DNA of 64,000 nucleotides from Paenibacillus terrigena DSM 21567 (GTDB lineage: Bacteria; Bacillota; Bacilli; Paenibacillales; Paenibacillaceae). The position numbers were made by a program, and so were the translations under genes. The notes under the pieces are model-generated. The model worked only from the letters and a program-made list of their open reading frames with translations, did not search any database and was not told where the DNA came from. The DNA lies in the NCBI RefSeq assembly GCF_000374845.1, contig NZ_KB895412.1, forward strand, positions 753,056-817,055. The letters run 5' to 3'. Position 1 is the first letter of the stretch. The number at the start of each line of letters is the position of its first letter. Below are positions 60,297 to 64,000 of this stretch, piece by piece.

Positions 60297-61271
60297 ATGG
60301 AACGGAATTTTCACCTCGATTTATCTGATTTGCAAACTTATGTAGGGAACGTGTTTGGAACGAATCATCGGGTTACGGATATGGTGAGATTGCACGGCGG
60401 TGCACAGAAGGTCATCTATAGGCTGAACTGTAGCAATGGATTTTCCTGTGTACTCTATGTGTGGGATCTGACAATGAATTTCTTTCAAGAGGAAATCGAA
60501 AGCAATGGTGCGGATCATCGATCGTATGGTAGTGATTTATTCGCGATGAATAATAGATTTTTCAAGGAACAGGGGATTCGAACGCCTGCTCTGTACGACT
60601 TGAATCAGGATCAAACGAAGTATCCGTTCGATTATGCACTCGTAGAATACATGGAAGGGCAGAAAGCGGAGGTCTATTTTCACGAGTCAGATACGCGGGT
60701 ACAGGATGCATTGTTCCATCAGATCGGCGATATGCTGGCTGGCATGCATGGGAACATAAGGCAGACTTTTGGGAAGGTGAATGATCGGGAAGAAGCTAGA
60801 GAGAATTGCCACTTACTTCAGAAGAAGGATGCCGAAAATCAGTTGTTGTATGCCTCCCAGTATATCGAGCCAATCAAGGCCCATTATAGCCAGCTGCTCG
60901 ATATGCTGCATGTGCTCGCATCACGCATAGCACCTCGCAACCGTTATGGATTTATCCATGGCGAATTGGGTCCCGATCATATATTGGTGAATCAGCAATT
61001 GGAGCCTTACTTGATCGATATCGAGGGAGCGGAATTCTATGATATCGAGCTTGAACATAGCTTCCTTGAACTCCGTTTCGGCGAATATTATCGGTATCTT
61101 AAGCATGATACGCTTGATCCGAACCGAATGGCTTTTTACCGATTTTATTACCACATCTCCTTAACGGCGGGTGGCCTAAAGCTGCTGCATCGTGGTTTCC
61201 CGGATCAACAATTTGCAAGAGATCTTGCTGCGTATCATTCCAGGTGTGCGTTAGGGTATTTGATAAAATAG
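60297..61271 (+). CDS. APH-fold phosphotransferase-like protein
   Basis: A 324-residue protein with the aminoglycoside phosphotransferase/kinase-like fold. The catalytic loop is FIHGELGPDHILVN (about residue 220), where the usual HGD becomes HGE and the Asn of HGDxxxxN becomes His; the following metal motif LIDIEGAEF has Glu in place of the second acid. These changes occur in a known branch of the superfamily, which may have altered metal use. GGAGTG precedes the ATG. The gene stands alone. It could act on a small alcohol or an antibiotic; resistance cannot be claimed. Confidence 0.75.
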   Translation: MERNFHLDLSDLQTYVGNVFGTNHRVTDMVRLHGGAQKVIYRLNCSNGFSCVLYVWDLTMNFFQEEIESNGADHRSYGSDLFAMNNRFFKEQGIRTPALYDLNQDQTKYPFDYALVEYMEGQKAEVYFHESDTRVQDALFHQIGDMLAGMHGNIRQTFGKVNDREEARENCHLLQKKDAENQLLYASQYIEPIKAHYSQLLDMLHVLASRIAPRNRYGFIHGELGPDHILVNQQLEPYLIDIEGAEFYDIELEHSFLELRFGEYYRYLKHDTLDPNRMAFYRFYYHISLTAGGLKLLHRGFPDQQFARDLAAYHSRCALGYLIK

Positions 61272-61407
61272 ACTGTTCTATCTATTGTGCAAAACGAGGC
61301 TTCTTGTATAGATTTATCAAATTATCGCATCCTACATTCCAATACTGTATGACATGGTGTATCCTACCATCCCGGAGTATACGCGTATTGGAGGGACTGA
61401 CTTATTC

Positions 61408-62211
61408 ATGCAATTATCAGAGCTGAATCCCACGCGTCCTTGGCCACTGCCTCAAGCACCGTGGATCATGTCGCAGCAATGGCGTGACCTCACCTTCATC
61501 CATTACGCGGTGGACTCGAATATGCTCCACCCGTTCATCCCGAAAGGACTTGAACTGGATACCTATAATGACCAAGCTTGGATCAGCATTGTCGTTCTTC
61601 AGGTGCATCACCTGAGATTACGCTTCATGCCGCCCATACCGGGCATGATGGACTTCAATCAGGTCAATATTCGCACCTATGTTCGATCTAGTGAAGGCAA
61701 ACCCGGGGTCTATTTCTTGCGTATCGGTGCCACTAGTCGCTTGGCTGTGTTAGGCGCTTCGACATTTATGCATATGCCGTTCATTCATGCCGATCTTCGC
61801 ATCGATCCGATGCATCCGGACAAGCTGCAATTGAGCCATCCGCCAGATCAACGTATCGACTGCAGTCTTTCGGACCATACCAAGCTGCGTCTGCATGCAA
61901 CGCCGGTCTCGAGTCCTTATCCCGCGGTCACTAATCCATTAACCAAATGGCTTACAGAGCGTTACTGCCAGTATAGCGATAAACGACATCCCGTGCCGCT
62001 TCAAGCGAAAGGTGTTGTGAGCAGTGAACTGATCATCACCGACATTCAGCACTCGCCTTGGTCCGTCCAGACTGCAAAGGTGTCCGTGGAACAGAACTCA
62101 CTGCTTCAGCCCTTTGGTATCGCTCTTCCTTCTTCGCCGCATCTCGCAACGCATACGAAGAAGGTGCAAGCGTATATTTGGTGGCAGCGGCCTGTGAAGC
62201 CTATACGTTAA
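61408..62211 (+). CDS. yqjF: YqjF family protein (DUF2071)
   Basis: A 267-residue cytoplasmic protein. The segment MSQQWRDLTFIHYAVDSNML, PFIPKGLELDTYNDQAWISIV and NQVNIRTYVRSSEGKPGVYFL is the DUF2071/YqjF signature, related to acetoacetate-decarboxylase-like folds. Function is unknown. ATG 61408 follows GGAGGG by 12 bases. It is convergent with the extended superoxide dismutase gene and ends near a shared hairpin. Confidence 0.9.
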   Translation: MQLSELNPTRPWPLPQAPWIMSQQWRDLTFIHYAVDSNMLHPFIPKGLELDTYNDQAWISIVVLQVHHLRLRFMPPIPGMMDFNQVNIRTYVRSSEGKPGVYFLRIGATSRLAVLGASTFMHMPFIHADLRIDPMHPDKLQLSHPPDQRIDCSLSDHTKLRLHATPVSSPYPAVTNPLTKWLTERYCQYSDKRHPVPLQAKGVVSSELIITDIQHSPWSVQTAKVSVEQNSLLQPFGIALPSSPHLATHTKKVQAYIWWQRPVKPIR

Positions 62212-62252
62212 CAGCAGTTCGTGCGAGGTATCGCCGCTTTATAACAAAACAT

Positions 62253-62284
62253 AACCCGCGCAGCTGCGAAGCTGCGCGGGTTGT
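62253..62284. terminator. Hairpin between convergent yqjF and sod genes
   Basis: A perfect 12-bp G+C-rich stem, AACCCGCGCAGC with GCTGCGCGGGTT. U-tracts are weak on both sides. Confidence 0.7.
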
Positions 62285-62295
62285 CATCATGCCGT

Positions 62296-63441
62296 TCACC
62301 ACGGCTGCCATCTCAATTGTTTAGCTTGCTTGTAGCGGGCTGCTACCGCAGGCCAATAGACGACTTTCCACCAATTATCGATATATTTGCGGCGATTGTT
62401 CTGATACGTCAAATAATAGGCGTGCTCCCAGACGTCGACTGGGAGGAGGGGAATGTTATCCCACTGTGATAAGTTCTGGTGCTTCTCAGCTTGTAAAATC
62501 TGCGTACGACCGCTACGAGGGCTCCAGACGAGGATCGCCCAGCCACCGCCTTCTACCTTCTCTGCTGCAGCACTGAAATGGGCCTTGAACTTCTCGAAGC
62601 TGCCATAATCCTGGATAATTTGCTCGGCTAAGTCTCCTTCAGGCTTCCCGCCGCCTTCAGGGTTCATGATTTCCCAGAAGAGGGTATGTAGATAGTGCCC
62701 AGCACCATTAAAGGCCAACTCGCCTTCCCAATATTTAACGAGGTCGAAGTTCCCGTCTTCACGTGCATTGGCAAGTGCTAATTCTGCATGGTTAAGACCA
62801 TCGACATACGCTTGATGATGTTTATCGTGATGGATTCGCATCGTTGTCTCATCGATGTAAGGTTCAAGTGCATCGTAAGGGTAGGCGAGAGGCGGCAGTA
62901 GATGACCACCGATAGGAACGGGCTCCGGTTGTTTGGGGGGAAGCATATCGGACCATGTCTTCATCCGGTAATCCTCTGAAGTGATGGGAGACTGGTCTGT
63001 AACTGCGGGAGCAGTGATCCCCGGATGTACCATCGGTTGCGCGGTATGGATGAAAGACTCGGTTTGTTCAATGATACGGCGTAGGGTCTGCTGCGCTGGA
63101 ATATTTCGTTGAATCGCAGGGCTTGCGGCAATCACTTCGCGAAGCTGTGTGACCCATGCTAGCGAATGGGCTAGGGAAGCGTTCAATAAATGATCGACTT
63201 GTTCTTGAAGTTCGGGGGCATAGGGCTGATGGGTATGGCGAAAAGGATGGATATAGAACTGTGTATAGTGAATGGTTCGGTGCACGAGTCGTTCCCATTC
63301 GTTAAGCCAAGTGACATATTGCGGTTCAAGTGCGGGTAGCACGGAAGGAATGAAGGCCATGTTATCTTTCTCTTGTCGTTTCCATTGCAGAATTTCTTCG
63401 AGTACGCGCGCGGGCATGAGCGTACCATATACAAACAGCAT
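62296..63441 (-). CDS. Superoxide dismutase with long N-terminal helical extension
   Basis: A 381-residue protein. The last 200 residues are a full Fe/Mn superoxide dismutase with ligands in RIHHDKHHQAYV, YLHTLFWEIMN and [17 protein letters not shown]. The first 180 residues are predicted helical, with EEILQWKRQEKDN and NEWERLVHRTIHYTQFYIHP, and end in a Pro-rich linker (MLPPKQPEPVPIGG). I do not recognise that domain, though Bacillus SodF also carries an N-terminal extension. There is no signal peptide. GGGAGGTG precedes the ATG. It is distinct from sodA at 50331, of normal length. Confidence 0.88.
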   Translation of the reverse strand: MLFVYGTLMPARVLEEILQWKRQEKDNMAFIPSVLPALEPQYVTWLNEWERLVHRTIHYTQFYIHPFRHTHQPYAPELQEQVDHLLNASLAHSLAWVTQLREVIAASPAIQRNIPAQQTLRRIIEQTESFIHTAQPMVHPGITAPAVTDQSPITSEDYRMKTWSDMLPPKQPEPVPIGGHLLPPLAYPYDALEPYIDETTMRIHHDKHHQAYVDGLNHAELALANAREDGNFDLVKYWEGELAFNGAGHYLHTLFWEIMNPEGGGKPEGDLAEQIIQDYGSFEKFKAHFSAAAEKVEGGGWAILVWSPRSGRTQILQAEKHQNLSQWDNIPLLPVDVWEHAYYLTYQNNRRKYIDNWWKVVYWPAVAARYKQAKQLRWQPW

Positions 63442-63528
63442 GTCATAAGCACCTCCCTCAGAACATCTCTATTCAAGATATTCCAAGTTGTTGATGCCTA
63501 TGCCATGCTGTCAGGGTAGACTCTAAGA

Positions 63529-64000
63529 TTAAGATACGGCATTTAAGAAAGAAGCAGTTCGCTTCAAATATTCTTTGGGATGTTGACGATAGATCATCTC
63601 ATGCAATGCGCCATTCGAGATCCAAACCTCGGAGTTGAGATTGCTCTGCTTCGCTGCGAGTTCCTCTGCAATTGGATAAGGAGCCTTCTCATCATTCGTT
63701 CCGTGAATGAAGAAGATCGGCATTTCATAGTTATGATTTTTCACGGCCTCATAAGGAATTTGCTGCAAGCTCGTGCCATTAATGATAGGGAATAAGGATC
63801 TTAGAATCGGCAGCGATACATCACGCGGTAGCTTCATATGTTGACTGATATTATGATACAGAGTATCCGGCTCGAGCAGGAACGTACTATCTAAGATCAT
63901 TGCATCGATGTCATCTGTCTTAAGCGCGGCTTGTAAGGCCGTGCCGGCACCCATAGAGAAGCCCCATACGACAATTTCTTGCGATCCGCGTTCCTTCGCA
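63529..64000 (-). CDS. Alpha/beta hydrolase, C-terminal part (cut by window edge)
   Basis: At least 157 residues of an alpha/beta-fold hydrolase running off the window. The nucleophile elbow GFSMGAG is seen near the visible start, a late acid in FFIHGTNDEKAPYPIAEE, and the catalytic His in GALHEMIYRQHP. The family holds esterases and peptidases such as Bacillus YtaP-like proteins. The upstream part, including any signal peptide, lies beyond position 64000. Substrate unknown. Confidence 0.85.
   Translation of the reverse strand, partial: AKERGSQEIVVWGFSMGAGTALQAALKTDDIDAMILDSTFLLEPDTLYHNISQHMKLPRDVSLPILRSLFPIINGTSLQQIPYEAVKNHNYEMPIFFIHGTNDEKAPYPIAEELAAKQSNLNSEVWISNGALHEMIYRQHPKEYLKRTASFLNAVS

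Overview
The window looks like chromosomal DNA of a Gram-positive, spore-forming member of the Bacillales, most likely Paenibacillus or a close relative. The reasons are purine-rich AGGAGG-type ribosome binding sites, frequent TTG/GTG starts, base composition near one half G+C, many proteins of Bacillus type (ComQXPA, YkoCDE, YneF, bacilliredoxin, class Ib NrdIEF, a KinB-like kinase, a CccB-like cytochrome), and several intergenic palindromic repeats. No rRNA, tRNA, CRISPR array, transposase or phage gene was seen. All product names come from reading motifs; no database search was run.

Layout. 1-3.0 kb: a cytochrome P450 (cut by the window edge) and a TetR regulator, divergent from an EamA exporter and an acetyl-xylan-esterase-like hydrolase, with a perfect operator palindrome between them. 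3.7-7.6 kb: a secreted protein made of two tandem histidine-phosphatase domains, preceded by a cre-like site, then an AraC regulator fused to a GH39 glycosidase. 8.2-13.2 kb: an overlapping operon of two paralogous serine hydrolases and a three-gene ABC-2 exporter. 13.4-17.3 kb: class Ib ribonucleotide reductase nrdIEF behind a promoter with two NrdR-like boxes and a cobalamin riboswitch. 18.6-21.8 kb: a secreted protein, a BlaI repressor and a BlaR1-like M56 metallopeptidase whose outer domain is a paralogue of the secreted protein, under two BlaI-type operators. 22-24.2 kb: arginine catabolism, rocD-rocF.

24.3-30.5 kb: a complete ComQXPA quorum-sensing locus, including a 59-residue comX missed by simple ORF calling, with ComA-box-like sites upstream of comX and of an adjoining degenerate metallo-beta-lactamase-fold gene; a permease follows comA. 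30.6-33.5 kb: an ECF vitamin transporter of YkoC/E/D type. 33.5-42.9 kb: a GGDEF-EAL protein, a MarR regulator, a flavoprotein, a KinB-like kinase, bacilliredoxin and nadE. 43-51 kb: PadR plus an MFS drug exporter, NhaC antiporter, bioA, acpS, a cytochrome c lipoprotein, mutY and sodA. 51.3-55.8 kb: GNAT, a DUF402 phosphatase, signal peptidase I, a QueG-Ogt fusion, yneF and folE. 56-59.6 kb: fixABCX electron-transfer operon plus a small gene. 59.6-64 kb: a membrane-anchored unknown, an APH-fold protein, yqjF, an N-terminally extended superoxide dismutase and a cut alpha/beta hydrolase.

The strongest candidates for something undescribed are the BlaI/BlaR1-like system with a swapped sensor domain (18.6-21.8 kb), the ComA-box wiring and catalytically eroded MBL-fold gene next to comQXPA (24.3-26.4 kb), the QueG-Ogt fusion (53.2-54.9 kb), and the serine hydrolase/ABC exporter operon (8.2-13.2 kb).
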